Part shown: one piece after another, positions 8,417 to 17,958 of the stretch | Position numbering within the stretch: position 1 is the first letter of the stretch | Layout of the letters: every line of letters begins with the position of its first letter | Assembly (NCBI GenBank): GCA_051252095.1 | Contig: JBPOFK010000001.1 | Span: forward strand, 62,001-126,000 | Length of the DNA: 64,000 nucleotides | Source: GCA-2401735 sp051252095 | Lineage (GTDB): Bacteria > Pseudomonadota > Gammaproteobacteria > Burkholderiales > Methylophilaceae | Direction of reading: 5' to 3' | Position numbers and translations under genes: made by a program | The notes under the pieces: generated by a model | Seen by the model: the letters and a program-made list of their open reading frames with translations, nothing else | Databases searched by the model: none | What the model was told of the DNA's origin: nothing

Positions 8417-9751
8417 ATGAATGAACAATTAATACGCCAAGCAGCAATGCTCCTGACTGATATACTCGATTTTGATAGGCCAGCCGATGCAAAAATGAGC
8501 GCATTTTTTCGTAACAATCGCGACCTTGGCAATAAAGAACGGGCACTTATAGCAGAAAGTGTTTATGGTGTAATTCGCCGTCTGCGCTATTTAAGCGTTG
8601 TGACAGGTAATAATGAAAATGACCCAGATGATGCAAGGAAACTTATCTTAGCGTGGCTTTTACGTGTACAAGGCAAAAGTTTAAGAGAGTTAGACACAAC
8701 ACTAAATGAACAGCAAAAGGAATGGGCGATTGAAATAAAAGCTAAATCGACTGCCGACTTACCGCTTGCCGTTCAGGCAGATGTACGTGACTGGTTATGG
8801 GAAAAGCTGGTTGCACAATATGGTGAGACAGAAGCGCTGACGATTTGCAGAAGTATGATGGAGCAAGCGACGCTTGATTTGCGCGTGAATACCATTAAAG
8901 GCGTACCAACAGAGGTGCTGGAAAAGATGATTGCCGAAAATATCAACAACGAAAACACAATCGCCCCGATGCCATATTCTCCAATTGGTATCCGTATGCC
9001 CAACCGCCTTGGTATTAGTAAACACGTTTTATTTACTGAGGGCAAAATTGAAGTGCAAGACGAAGGCAGCCAACTATTGAGTTATTTGGTGGCGCCAAAG
9101 CGAGGCCAAATGGTGGCTGATTTATGCGCAGGAGCTGGGGGTAAAACGTTAGCATTGGGTGCACTTATGCGAAACACAGGTCGATTATATGCATTCGATG
9201 TGTCGGAAAAACGATTGAATAACCTTGGAAAGCGGTTAAAACGTTCTGGTTTATCTAACCTAAACGCACAAGTAATTAATAACGAAAACGATTTAAAACT
9301 GAAGCGGCTAAATGGAAAGTTTGATCGTGTGTTAGTGGATGCACCATGTAGTGGTTTGGGGACATTGCGACGTAACCCTGATCTAAAATGGAGACAGACA
9401 CAGCAAGATATTAATGAACTCAATATCAAGCAAAAGAACATTTTATCGCGTGCAGCTAAATTAGCTAAAGTCGGCGGACGTGTTATTTACGCCACCTGTA
9501 GTTTGTTGCAGGAAGAGAATGAAGCAATAGCGGAAGCGTTTATAAAGACAAACCCTGACTTTATTTTAATACCAGCCAATGAGGTATTAGCACAACAGCA
9601 AATTAACTTAGATACAGGCAAGTACCTTAAACTGTTACCTCATTTACATGGTACAGATGGATTCTTTGCTGCAGTCTTTGAAAAAAAGCAGGCAGTCAGT
9701 GAGCCAAATATTAAATCGGCCGTAACTAAGCCTATCAAGAAAGCAGCTTAG
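8417..9751 (+). CDS. RsmB/NOP family RNA (cytosine-5) methyltransferase
   Basis: This 444-residue SAM-dependent methyltransferase has an N-terminal helical region (about 1-150), then the Rossmann catalytic domain. SAM motif I is DLCAGAGGKTLAL. The two catalytic cysteines of m5C enzymes sit in VDAPCSGLGTLRRNPDLKW and YATCSLLQEENE. The C-terminal 20 residues are Lys/Ala-rich. The N-terminus differs from that of canonical RsmB, which lies beside fmt in relatives. This is probably the second NOP-type enzyme common in Betaproteobacteria near purM, so no symbol is given and the target RNA is unknown. The next gene starts three bases after its stop. Confidence 0.9.
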   Translation: MNEQLIRQAAMLLTDILDFDRPADAKMSAFFRNNRDLGNKERALIAESVYGVIRRLRYLSVVTGNNENDPDDARKLILAWLLRVQGKSLRELDTTLNEQQKEWAIEIKAKSTADLPLAVQADVRDWLWEKLVAQYGETEALTICRSMMEQATLDLRVNTIKGVPTEVLEKMIAENINNENTIAPMPYSPIGIRMPNRLGISKHVLFTEGKIEVQDEGSQLLSYLVAPKRGQMVADLCAGAGGKTLALGALMRNTGRLYAFDVSEKRLNNLGKRLKRSGLSNLNAQVINNENDLKLKRLNGKFDRVLVDAPCSGLGTLRRNPDLKWRQTQQDINELNIKQKNILSRAAKLAKVGGRVIYATCSLLQEENEAIAEAFIKTNPDFILIPANEVLAQQQINLDTGKYLKLLPHLHGTDGFFAAVFEKKQAVSEPNIKSAVTKPIKKAA

Positions 9752-9754
9752 AAG

Positions 9755-10729
9755 ATGGCGCTTGATCTTTCCAATACACTTGTCGTTGGTATTTCAGCTA
9801 CAGCCTTGTTTGATCTTGGTGAGGCAGACAAGCTATTCCGTGAGCAACTTGCCATCAATGTAGAAAAGGCTGTTGTAGAGTACAGGCGATACATGTTGGA
9901 AAGAGAGAATGAGCCGCTGGAAGCAGGTACAGGCATGCCGCTTATTAAAGCGCTGTTAGAGCTGAATAAATTCCAAAAAATAGAAGAATCAAAAACAATA
10001 GCCGAACCACCTTTGGTAGAAGTCGTTGTGATGTCAAGAAATAGCCCAGAAACAGGGGTACGTGTGTTCAACACCATCAGAAAAATAGGTTTGAAAATTA
10101 GCCGACATGCCTTTACGGGCGGGGAGTCAGTGGCTGATTATATTGAAGCTTTTGATGTTGATTTATTTTTGACGACAAATATAAAAGACGCACAAAAGGT
10201 GATTGATTCAGGTAAGTGTGCAGTAGCCTTACTGAAAGAACCGCCCACTGAAACAACTGAGTTGCCCAGTGATCAAGTTCGGATTGCCTTTGATGGCGAT
10301 GCGGTTTTATTTGATGAAAGTAGTGAGTTGCTATTTAAATCCAAAGGTCTGGATGAATTCCAACAAAATGAAGATATGCAGCAGCATGTGCCGATGCTTG
10401 AAGGACCCTATGCTTCTTTCTTGCAAAAACTGGCAAAGCTTCAGAGTCGCTTGCCTTTTGGTCAAGAGCTATCCCCAGTCAGATTAGCAATTGTAACTGC
10501 AAGGAGTGCCCCAGCGGAGATGCGAGTTATTAATACACTCAGGCATTGGGGTGTTTACGTCAATGAAGTATTCTTTTTAGGCGGCCTGAATAAGGCAGCT
10601 ATTCTTAAAGCATTTAAGCCACATATCTTTTTTGATGACCAGGATTTGCATATCGAGCATGCATCCAAAGTGGTCCCTTCAGGGAAGGTCCCATACAAGA
10701 GTGACTCCTTATTAAATAAAAGAAAGTAA
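9755..10729 (+). CDS. Cytosolic 5'-nucleotidase (NT5C1A-like family)
   Basis: The 324-residue product matches the bacterial members of the cytosolic IA-type 5'-nucleotidases. It starts with LVVGISATALFDL in place of a standard HAD DxDxT loop. Further motifs are AFTGGESVADYIEAFDVDLFLT, VRIAFDGDAVLFDESSELLF (a second HAD-like Asp motif) and a Mg-binding PHIFFDDQDLHIE. It would dephosphorylate nucleoside monophosphates in the cytoplasm. It follows the methyltransferase gene by three bases, so the two are probably co-translated, perhaps linking nucleotide salvage to RNA metabolism; that link is inference. Confidence 0.88.
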   Translation: MALDLSNTLVVGISATALFDLGEADKLFREQLAINVEKAVVEYRRYMLERENEPLEAGTGMPLIKALLELNKFQKIEESKTIAEPPLVEVVVMSRNSPETGVRVFNTIRKIGLKISRHAFTGGESVADYIEAFDVDLFLTTNIKDAQKVIDSGKCAVALLKEPPTETTELPSDQVRIAFDGDAVLFDESSELLFKSKGLDEFQQNEDMQQHVPMLEGPYASFLQKLAKLQSRLPFGQELSPVRLAIVTARSAPAEMRVINTLRHWGVYVNEVFFLGGLNKAAILKAFKPHIFFDDQDLHIEHASKVVPSGKVPYKSDSLLNKRK

Positions 10730-10767
10730 AATAGATTTTAGTAGATGACGACTAAGAGTAGATTTCA

Positions 10768-11997
10768 ATGAAAATGCCTAGCTTAAATATGCAAATATTC
10801 ATCGGTGCAACGTTTGGTGTACTGTTAGGCCTGTTTGTCCATAGCACAGGCTTAGAAGGTGCTGCGGCCTCTATCAGCTTGTATACAGCAGGGATTATTG
10901 GCACATTATTTATTGATTTGCTAAAAATGGTATTAATACCATTGGTTTTTTTCAGCATTATTGTTGGTATAGCCAATTTACGAGCACATAGTCAAATGCA
11001 TAAAGTATGGGTTTCAACGCTCATCTTTTTTAGCTTAACAATGGCAATCGCAATGGTGGTAGGTATGCTAGCAAGCACTTACTTTAAGCCGGGTGTTGGG
11101 CTAGAAGTCAGTATGTTTGAAGGTGCTATGAAAAATTTCCAGTCGCAACAAATGCCATTGCCTGAGTTTTTCGCACATTTTTTACATAATCTCTTTGTGA
11201 ATCCATTTCAAGCACTTGCTGAAGGACAGGTATTATCAGTTGTTATTTTTGCCTTGTTTATGGGAATCGCACTAGTTATGGGCGGTGATCGATACAAAAA
11301 TATACTCGTGCTATTAGAGGAGGCGTTAGAAGTAACCATGCGCATCGTCAATTGGATTATGGTGCTTGCGCCATTTGGGATTGCCGCTTTATTGACTAAG
11401 TTAGTTGCCACCCAAGACGTCGGCATGCTATCAACACTTGCACAATTTGTGGCTGTAGTTGCAGGTACATTGGTATTTCATGGTTTAGTGATACTGCCCT
11501 TCATTTTATTTATATTCACAGGGAAGTCTCCAATATGGTTTTGGAAAGGTGCTCGTCAAGCACTGATTACAGCTTTTGCAACGAGCTCAAGCTCCGCAAC
11601 ATTACCGATTACAATGCGCTGCGTCACAACGCAGCTTAATGTGAAGCCAGAAATAGCTGGCTTTGTTATTCCATTAGGCGCAACCATGAATATGGATGGA
11701 ACAGCTTTATATGAGGCTGCTGCTGCATTATTTATCGCTAATTTGGTTGGAGCCGACCTAACCATTATCCAGCAAATGATTGTTTTCTTAACTGCGATGC
11801 TAGCTTCCGTGGGCGCACCTGGTATACCTAGTGCGGGCATGGTCACCATGGTGTTAGTGCTGCAGTCAGTTGGCCTACCTGCAGAGGCTATCGCTATTCT
11901 ATTACCTGTGGATCGGTTATTGGATACCTTGCGTACGACAGTCAATGTAGAAGGTGATATGACAGCAAGCCTCGTTGTACAACAAGTTGTAAATTAA
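10768..11997 (+). CDS. Dicarboxylate/amino acid:cation symporter (DAACS family)
   Basis: This 409-residue secondary transporter has about eight membrane spans and two re-entrant hairpins. The hairpin-1 serine-rich motif is TSSSSATLP, the TM7 motif is GATMNMDGTALYEA (NMDGT, cation and substrate site) and the hairpin-2 region is SVGAPGIPSAGMV. GltP, DctA and GltT are relatives. The sequence does not discriminate between glutamate/aspartate and C4-dicarboxylates. The next gene (GNAT) starts directly at its stop codon, so the two form a transcriptional unit. Confidence 0.9.
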   Translation: MKMPSLNMQIFIGATFGVLLGLFVHSTGLEGAAASISLYTAGIIGTLFIDLLKMVLIPLVFFSIIVGIANLRAHSQMHKVWVSTLIFFSLTMAIAMVVGMLASTYFKPGVGLEVSMFEGAMKNFQSQQMPLPEFFAHFLHNLFVNPFQALAEGQVLSVVIFALFMGIALVMGGDRYKNILVLLEEALEVTMRIVNWIMVLAPFGIAALLTKLVATQDVGMLSTLAQFVAVVAGTLVFHGLVILPFILFIFTGKSPIWFWKGARQALITAFATSSSSATLPITMRCVTTQLNVKPEIAGFVIPLGATMNMDGTALYEAAAALFIANLVGADLTIIQQMIVFLTAMLASVGAPGIPSAGMVTMVLVLQSVGLPAEAIAILLPVDRLLDTLRTTVNVEGDMTASLVVQQVVN

Positions 11998-12537
11998 ATG
12001 CTACATTTTTATAAAGCTGAACCAGTCGACGCAGCATCTGTTGCAGATTTAATCAACATTTGCTTTCGAGGGGAAACAAGTCGAAAAGGCTGGACAACAG
12101 AAGCTGATATTTTAGAAGGTGTGCGTACTACAAGTAGTGAGGTTGCGAATATCATTAGGCGTAATGATGCCTTTGTCTTGATTGGCGTGTTAAATGATGA
12201 AATTGTCGCAGCAGCTTGCTGTGAACGGCAAGTGATTGCAGGCAAACAGACCGCGCATTTTGGCAAAATATCGGTCAAACCAACACTGCAAAATAAAGGT
12301 CATGGTAAGGATCTTATTTATGCTGCTGAAGCGATGACTACTCGCGAGTGGCGCGTCCTCGGTTTCCATATGTCAGTGATCTCATTGCGGCATGAACTCA
12401 TCGAATTTTATGAACGGCTTGGTTATGAACGAACAGGAGAGTTTGCTGCATTCCCAGAAAATCCAGATTTGTGGCAACCGAAAGTTGAAGGTTTAAGTTT
12501 GCAATATTTGGTAAAGCTAATCAACCCACTCCCATAA
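11998..12537 (+). CDS. GNAT family N-acetyltransferase
   Basis: The ATG immediately follows the TAA of the symporter gene. The 179-residue protein has a GNAT fold with the acetyl-CoA binding loop in ISVKPTLQNKGHGKDLIYAAE (Q-x-x-G-x-G) and a C-terminal EFYERLGYERTGEF typical of the family. The substrate cannot be read from sequence. The tight coupling to a symporter gene suggests that an imported amino acid or amine might be acetylated; this is inference. Confidence 0.85.
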   Translation: MLHFYKAEPVDAASVADLINICFRGETSRKGWTTEADILEGVRTTSSEVANIIRRNDAFVLIGVLNDEIVAAACCERQVIAGKQTAHFGKISVKPTLQNKGHGKDLIYAAEAMTTREWRVLGFHMSVISLRHELIEFYERLGYERTGEFAAFPENPDLWQPKVEGLSLQYLVKLINPLP

Positions 12538-12747
12538 ATGCTGCTTGACCATTGATACACATACGCGTAAAGTCATCAGCATATGAAAAACAACGCCACA
12601 ATATTAGTAATGATTCCCGAAGCGGTCTGGCTGCGCGCCATCATCTGCTGCGGTTGTTGTTTGTCATAACTTTTACAACCGCGAGCTCTTCGCGGTTGAT
12701 TCTTAAATCCTTTCTTCATCGTTGAGCTCCATGTCTAGGGCTTTAGT
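12538..12747 (+). other. Intergenic region with a perfect hairpin, upstream of the DMT exporter
   Basis: This 210-base gap contains a perfect 9-bp hairpin, CAACCGCGA (12676-12684) with TCGCGGTTG (12690-12698) around GCTCT. It is followed only by a mixed ATTCTT stretch. It could end the symporter-GNAT transcript or act as an operator for the downstream exporter. No small gene was found in it. Confidence 0.4.
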
Positions 12748-13665
12748 ATGGAATCTTCAATACAAACAAAAAAAACGTTAGCAGGTATATTCATGGTACT
12801 TGTTGCCTCAATCGCATTCTCATCAAAAGCGATAATGGTTAAACTCGCCTATGTATATCCCGTGAATGCAGCAACACTCATTGCCTTGCGCATGCTGTTT
12901 TCAATTCCGTTTTTTATGGCACTTATCATCTGGATAAAGCACTCTAAAAAGACATTAAAGTTGACCTTGAACGATGTCGGCATCATGGTTTTTATCGGTG
13001 TGCTAACAGGTTATGGATCTATGTGGCTCAACTTTGCAGGATTAAGCTATGTGACTGCTGGATTGGAGCGGGTGATTTTGTTTTTGTATCCGACCATTGT
13101 GATTTTACTCAATACCATGTTGCATAAGCATCAAATTACAAAGCATGAAATTGTGGCATTAGTGCTGAGTTACGCGGGCGTTTTCTTAGTTGTTGGACAC
13201 GATTTGGCAATGCCAACAACTGCTGTGGCGAATACATTATTGGGCGCTGGTTTGGTATTGGGTAGCGCCATCACTTATGCTTTTTATTTGGTATTGAGTG
13301 GCAGAATCATTCCTAGGATAGGCGCAACGTTGTTTACAGCCTATATCATGACGATTATCAGTATTGCCAGTGGCGTACATTTTTTGTTGACTGAAAATTT
13401 TACGCTAGCGATGCATTTGCCTATGCAAGTCTATGGGATTAGTTTTATGATTGCGTTGATTGCAACGGTATTACCTTCAATAATGTTAAATATGGGCATT
13501 CAACGTTTAGGGAGTAATAAGGTGTCATTGGTCAGTTCTGTTGGTCCAGTGTCGACTATCTTTCTGGCTTGGTTGATTTTAGGTGAGCCTGTTACTTTGC
13601 TACAAGTTGGAGGAACTGCCTTGGTTTTATTAGGGGTGCTAACGATTAGTTTGGCAGATCATTAA
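12748..13665 (+). CDS. DMT superfamily (EamA) transporter
   Basis: The 305-residue protein has ten predicted membrane helices arranged as two EamA repeats. The first starts with GIFMVLVASIAFSSKAIMVKLAY and the second at LLGAGLVLGSAITYAFYLVLSGR. A late SLVSSVGPVSTIFLAWLILGEPVT matches the usual end of the second repeat. EamA proteins typically export amino acids or other metabolites; the substrate is unknown. It is flanked by a hairpin upstream and a strong terminator downstream, so it is probably a single-gene transcript. Confidence 0.88.
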   Translation: MESSIQTKKTLAGIFMVLVASIAFSSKAIMVKLAYVYPVNAATLIALRMLFSIPFFMALIIWIKHSKKTLKLTLNDVGIMVFIGVLTGYGSMWLNFAGLSYVTAGLERVILFLYPTIVILLNTMLHKHQITKHEIVALVLSYAGVFLVVGHDLAMPTTAVANTLLGAGLVLGSAITYAFYLVLSGRIIPRIGATLFTAYIMTIISIASGVHFLLTENFTLAMHLPMQVYGISFMIALIATVLPSIMLNMGIQRLGSNKVSLVSSVGPVSTIFLAWLILGEPVTLLQVGGTALVLLGVLTISLADH

Positions 13666-13672
13666 GTCACAG

Positions 13673-13704
13673 CGGCTGAAGCGAATGCGCTTTGGCCGTT
13701 TTTT
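13673..13704 (+). terminator. Terminator of the DMT exporter gene
   Basis: CGGCTGAAGCG (13673-13683) pairs with CGCTTTGGCCG (13688-13698) across eleven positions including two G-U pairs, with an AATG loop. Six T residues follow. It lies between two convergent genes. Confidence 0.8.
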
Positions 13705-13719
13705 ATTGAACTGCCATAC

Positions 13720-16700
13720 TTATTGATGCTGTGTATAGCTAGTTTTTGTTCTATATGTGTTTAACCTTTCTAAGCCATTCATCAGTAATGAATAGGCCGC
13801 AGGCACAACAACGAGCGTCAGCAGTGTGGATGAAACCATCCCCCCTATAATCGCAACTGATAATGGCTTATTGGTTTCACTGCCCGCACCTAGGCCCATT
13901 GCAGCAGGAGTGAGAGCTAAAATAATGGTGAGTGATGTCATCAGCACAGGGCGTAATCTGACAGGGCATGCCTCACTTAGGGCTTCATGAATGCTTGCTC
14001 CTTGATTACGTAATTGATTGGTTAAGTCAATCAACAAAATGGAGTTTTTAGCGACTAAGCCAATGAGTAATACCAGACCAATCATAGAGTAAATATTTAA
14101 CGTTTGTCCTGTTAGCCAAAGGGCGACTAGGCCGCCAATAATAGCCAATGGTTGTGCCAGCATGATGACAAAGGGCTGTGTAAATGAGTTGAATTGGCTA
14201 GCAAGGACCATGTAAAGCAGAATAAATGCAAGGGTAAATACAAATGCCATATTTTTAATGGTTTTTTGCATTTCCTCTGCCTGACCAGAAAAGCTAAGCG
14301 TAAATTCAGGTGGTACGATTTTGGCGGCTGTTGCAGTGACAATCGCAGAGGCTTCACTTAAAGCAACAGAAGGATTAGCATAAAAGTTAACGGCATACTG
14401 CAAGTCATAGCGACTGATAACGGCTGGGCCTAAGGTTGACGTAAAGCTGGCAACCGCATCGAGCCGCACGAGTTCACCTTGGTTATTACGCAAGTAAATT
14501 TTACTTAAATCACTCGCTTGCTGTATGGCGAGGTCATCTGCTTTAATGCGAATATCATAGCGTTGACCATCTCCAAGCTTATCATTATAAGAGGCAACGT
14601 TTGTGCCGCCTGCAAACATGCTTATGGCGGAGGCAATGTCTTTTGCAGTAAGTCCTAGGTTGGCTGCTCGCGTGCGATCAATGTCGATTTCAAGTTCTGG
14701 TAGATTGAGTTGTACATCGACATCTACCTTACCGATTTCTGAATTAGCACTTAGCCTCTCTTGTAATAATTGCGCAATATTGCCTATTTCTTGCAGATTA
14801 TTTCCAGTAAGTATGAACTGTAGTTTTTCAGAGCGTTGACCACGCGCAATAGAAGGCGGTGACACAGTAGCACGCACTCCTGGAATTTGGTCTAAATCCT
14901 CTTTAATCAGCTTCATTAAGTCTTGTTGGCTAATGTTTCGTTCTTCCTTTGGTTTTAACCTTACATTCACACTAGCTTCATTTACTTGTCCACGTGATCC
15001 TGTACCAATTGAAGCATAATAACTATCGACAGCTTCAGGGTATTTTTTTAACACCGCTTCAATAAGCTGCAGACGTGAATCAGTATAGTCCAGACTGGCA
15101 CCTAATGGCGTTTTGGCGGTGATGCGAAAATAACTTTCATCAGAGTCTGGCACAAATTCTTTTTCAACATTCTTCATGCTCAACATGCCAGCTACTACGA
15201 CAAAGATGGTCGTAAAAAGAAGAATAAATAAGCGGTGTGACAGTGTAAAAGCAAGAGTCTTTTTGTAGACATCATCGAGCTTACTAAGACTCTGTGCGAT
15301 AGCTGTATATACTTTATTTTCCGTTTGTGTGACGCCTAAATAGCGTGAGCACAGCATCGGTGTCAGTGTTAGTGAAACAAACAAAGAGATGATGACGCCA
15401 AATGTGACCACAACGGCAAAGGATTTAAAAAACATACCGATCATGCCATCCATAAAAATCACTGGCGCAAAAATACAGACAAGTGCTGCAGATGAAGCAA
15501 CGACGGCAAATACCACTTCATTGCTGCCATTAATCGTGGCGAGATTACGGAACTTGTCAACAATGGTTGGATTTTTCAACTCCGCCTCTGTGAGCTTATT
15601 GCCGACTTCACCAGACATATGGCGCAAAATGCTCTCTCGTACCACAATGGCATCGTCGACCACTACCCCAATGAGTAATAATAATGCCAGCAAGGTCATA
15701 CTATTAAAGGTGTAGCCTGCAAAATACATGACGGCAATAGCGCCTAACAATGAAACAGGGATTTCTAAGCAAATCATTAATGTTGAGCTAAGCGAACGCA
15801 TAAAAATCAGCACAATGAGCGCCGCAAACAATGTGCCTTCAATTAAATGTTCTTTCAGCGAGGCAACAATTTGATTAATGAAAATAGAGTCATTTGTTGA
15901 GATATCCAGAAACATGCCTGGTGGTAAATTAGGACGAATTTCTTCGTCCAGTTTGCGGGTGACATCCTCAATAATTTTGACTGTATTAGTATTCGCAATT
16001 TTTACAATACCAATACTGACGGTAGGCTTGCCACTATAGCGTGCCACTTGCCGTTTGTCGGTAACACCATCTTCTATTGTTGCAATATCTTTTAAGTAAA
16101 TTGGTACACCATTATTAACTTGGACAACCATATTTTCCAAATCAGTAAGCTGGTGAAACTCTAAATCAAGTTTGATGAGCTGTTCAGCGTTTTTTCCGAC
16201 CAAAAAGCCACCAGGCAGTTGTATATGCTCACGACCAAAAGCGTCAATGAGATCATTAGCGCCTAATTGGTAAGCCGCCATGCGTTCACTAGAGACAATA
16301 ATCCGAATGACTCTGTCACGTTTGCCACCAAAACGTACCTCACCGACACCATCAATCGTTTCAAATTTTTTCTTAATCACATTAGCTGCATACAGGTTAA
16401 GTTGTTGTATGGTTCGGTCGCCTGTTAATGCAATCCAAAGAATAGGTCTTTCGTCGGCATCCACCTTGCGAATAATTGGGGGGTCTGTGTCTGGAGGCAA
16501 TCTTCGCAGCAGTTGACTGATTTTGGCTTGTATTTCATTAAACGCAACATCAATATCTTTCTCAAGATTAAAAGTAATGCTGATAGAAGAGGCGCCTGGA
16601 GATGAGCTAGATTGAATATGCTCGATACCTGGTGTCGTGTTGACCGCAGATTCAATCACATTGGTCACACTGGTGTCGATAACATCAGAACTGGCTCCGC

Positions 16701-16854
16701 GCAAAGTTGTAGTGATATTAATTACAGGGAAGTCGACAGATGGAATGCGGTCCACACCAATACGCTGATAAGCAATGAGCCCAAACAACATAATCACTGC
16801 TGACAGCATAAAGGTTAATACATGGCGTTTAATCGAAAATTCAGGAAGCGTCAT
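13720..16854 (-). CDS. RND efflux pump inner-membrane permease (HAE1-like)
   Basis: At 1044 residues this is a full-length AcrB/MexB-type proton-driven permease. TM1 (TFMLSAVIMLFGLIAYQRIGV) is followed by porter domains with GASSDVIDTSVTNVIE. The TM4 proton relay Asp-Asp pair is in GVVVDDAIVVRES. The second porter/docking half and the C-terminal TM bundle end in VSSTLLTLVVVPAAYSLL. It would expel drugs, detergents or metabolites with the adaptor encoded just upstream, whose stop overlaps this start by 14 bases. No TolC-like outer-membrane factor is adjacent, so the pump must borrow one. The substrate is not predictable. Confidence 0.93.
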   Translation of the reverse strand: MTLPEFSIKRHVLTFMLSAVIMLFGLIAYQRIGVDRIPSVDFPVINITTTLRGASSDVIDTSVTNVIESAVNTTPGIEHIQSSSSPGASSISITFNLEKDIDVAFNEIQAKISQLLRRLPPDTDPPIIRKVDADERPILWIALTGDRTIQQLNLYAANVIKKKFETIDGVGEVRFGGKRDRVIRIIVSSERMAAYQLGANDLIDAFGREHIQLPGGFLVGKNAEQLIKLDLEFHQLTDLENMVVQVNNGVPIYLKDIATIEDGVTDKRQVARYSGKPTVSIGIVKIANTNTVKIIEDVTRKLDEEIRPNLPPGMFLDISTNDSIFINQIVASLKEHLIEGTLFAALIVLIFMRSLSSTLMICLEIPVSLLGAIAVMYFAGYTFNSMTLLALLLLIGVVVDDAIVVRESILRHMSGEVGNKLTEAELKNPTIVDKFRNLATINGSNEVVFAVVASSAALVCIFAPVIFMDGMIGMFFKSFAVVVTFGVIISLFVSLTLTPMLCSRYLGVTQTENKVYTAIAQSLSKLDDVYKKTLAFTLSHRLFILLFTTIFVVVAGMLSMKNVEKEFVPDSDESYFRITAKTPLGASLDYTDSRLQLIEAVLKKYPEAVDSYYASIGTGSRGQVNEASVNVRLKPKEERNISQQDLMKLIKEDLDQIPGVRATVSPPSIARGQRSEKLQFILTGNNLQEIGNIAQLLQERLSANSEIGKVDVDVQLNLPELEIDIDRTRAANLGLTAKDIASAISMFAGGTNVASYNDKLGDGQRYDIRIKADDLAIQQASDLSKIYLRNNQGELVRLDAVASFTSTLGPAVISRYDLQYAVNFYANPSVALSEASAIVTATAAKIVPPEFTLSFSGQAEEMQKTIKNMAFVFTLAFILLYMVLASQFNSFTQPFVIMLAQPLAIIGGLVALWLTGQTLNIYSMIGLVLLIGLVAKNSILLIDLTNQLRNQGASIHEALSEACPVRLRPVLMTSLTIILALTPAAMGLGAGSETNKPLSVAIIGGMVSSTLLTLVVVPAAYSLLMNGLERLNTYRTKTSYTQHQ

Positions 16855-17929
16855 TTTTGGCTACTTCTACAAGGGCTTTGTCAGTTAAAAAACCAGCGCC
16901 GTCTACGACGACAATGTCGTTGTCTGTCAAGCCAGATTGGATTTCTATCAAGCCATTTTGACGAATGCCTGTTTTTACAATCACCTGATTAGCAATATTG
17001 TCGCGTAAAACATAAACAACTTCACCAGCTGGGCGTAGTACAAGGCTTTGTTCAGGAACCATGATTGTGGCTGGCTGTTCACCTAGTACAACGGTACCAG
17101 TCACAGTTGCGCCTGGCTGCCACCCGTCGGCATTCGTCACATCTGCAATGACATCGATGGTACGGTTGCCTTCTGCAATTTGTGGTTTTAGCTCATTAAT
17201 AGTTGATTCAACTGTTTTATCGCTAGTAGGCGTTTTAAGGTGCACAGTTAAGCCTGGCTTTAATTGAGGGCCAAATTTTTCAGGAAAAGGTAAATGCGCA
17301 CGAAGTATTTGTCTGGAGACAATTTGCACAATCGGATCTCCTACTCGCAAATAGTCCCCTGTATCAACGGTTTTGCTTTCAATCGTTCCACTAACAGGAG
17401 CATAGACTTTCGATTTACTGCTGTTATGGTTGATGCTGGAAACTTTGGCTTTGGCAGCCGCTAGCTGTTGTTTGTAGACATTTTGTTGCGCCACTTCATT
17501 ATCAACAGCATTCTGCGAAATAAAATTTTTATCTACTAATGTCTGATTGCGCGAAACAATTTTAGATTGATTTTCTAATAATGCTTGGATTCTAGCCACC
17601 TCTGCTTGCGCCTCATTACGCTGCATAATGTAGTCGGTAGCATCTAAAGTCGCAACCAGTTGACCTTTTTTAACGATGTCACCAATATTGACATGCACTG
17701 CAATGACACGTGCCGCCGTTTCAGCTGCGAGTGTTGGGTTAATCAAGCCTTCAAGAGAACCAACCGTAGTTTGCGTCACTTCTAAGGTTTGACTTTTAGC
17801 TTTGGTAACGGTTACTAGAGTTGCACGCGCATCTTTTTTGCCGTCCATGGCCTCATCACTGTTTTTGCCACATGCATTTAGTAATAAGGCAAGCAAAAGA
17901 GATGAAATGAAAATTGTTAATTGACGCAT
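16841..17929 (-). CDS. RND efflux periplasmic adaptor lipoprotein (MFP)
   Basis: The 362-residue adaptor starts with a lipoprotein signal peptide (LLLALLLNAC, lipobox Cys20). Order of domains: lipoyl half-motif (AARVIAVHVNIGDIVKKGQLVATLD), an alpha-helical hairpin at about 95-160, the second lipoyl half (SKVYAPVSGTIESKTVDTGDYLRVG), a beta-barrel and a membrane-proximal domain. It bridges the RND permease and an outer-membrane channel. The overlap of its 3' end with the permease start indicates a two-gene operon. Confidence 0.92.
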   Translation of the reverse strand: MRQLTIFISSLLLALLLNACGKNSDEAMDGKKDARATLVTVTKAKSQTLEVTQTTVGSLEGLINPTLAAETAARVIAVHVNIGDIVKKGQLVATLDATDYIMQRNEAQAEVARIQALLENQSKIVSRNQTLVDKNFISQNAVDNEVAQQNVYKQQLAAAKAKVSSINHNSSKSKVYAPVSGTIESKTVDTGDYLRVGDPIVQIVSRQILRAHLPFPEKFGPQLKPGLTVHLKTPTSDKTVESTINELKPQIAEGNRTIDVIADVTNADGWQPGATVTGTVVLGEQPATIMVPEQSLVLRPAGEVVYVLRDNIANQVIVKTGIRQNGLIEIQSGLTDNDIVVVDGAGFLTDKALVEVAKNDAS

Positions 17930-17958
17930 AATGGGTTGTGTATTCTTTATTGTGAGCG

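Noticed and set aside
11556..11945. Minus-strand frame of 129 codons opposite the symporter gene
   Set aside because: It is a shadow of conserved DAACS coding sequence, without RBS or family resemblance.
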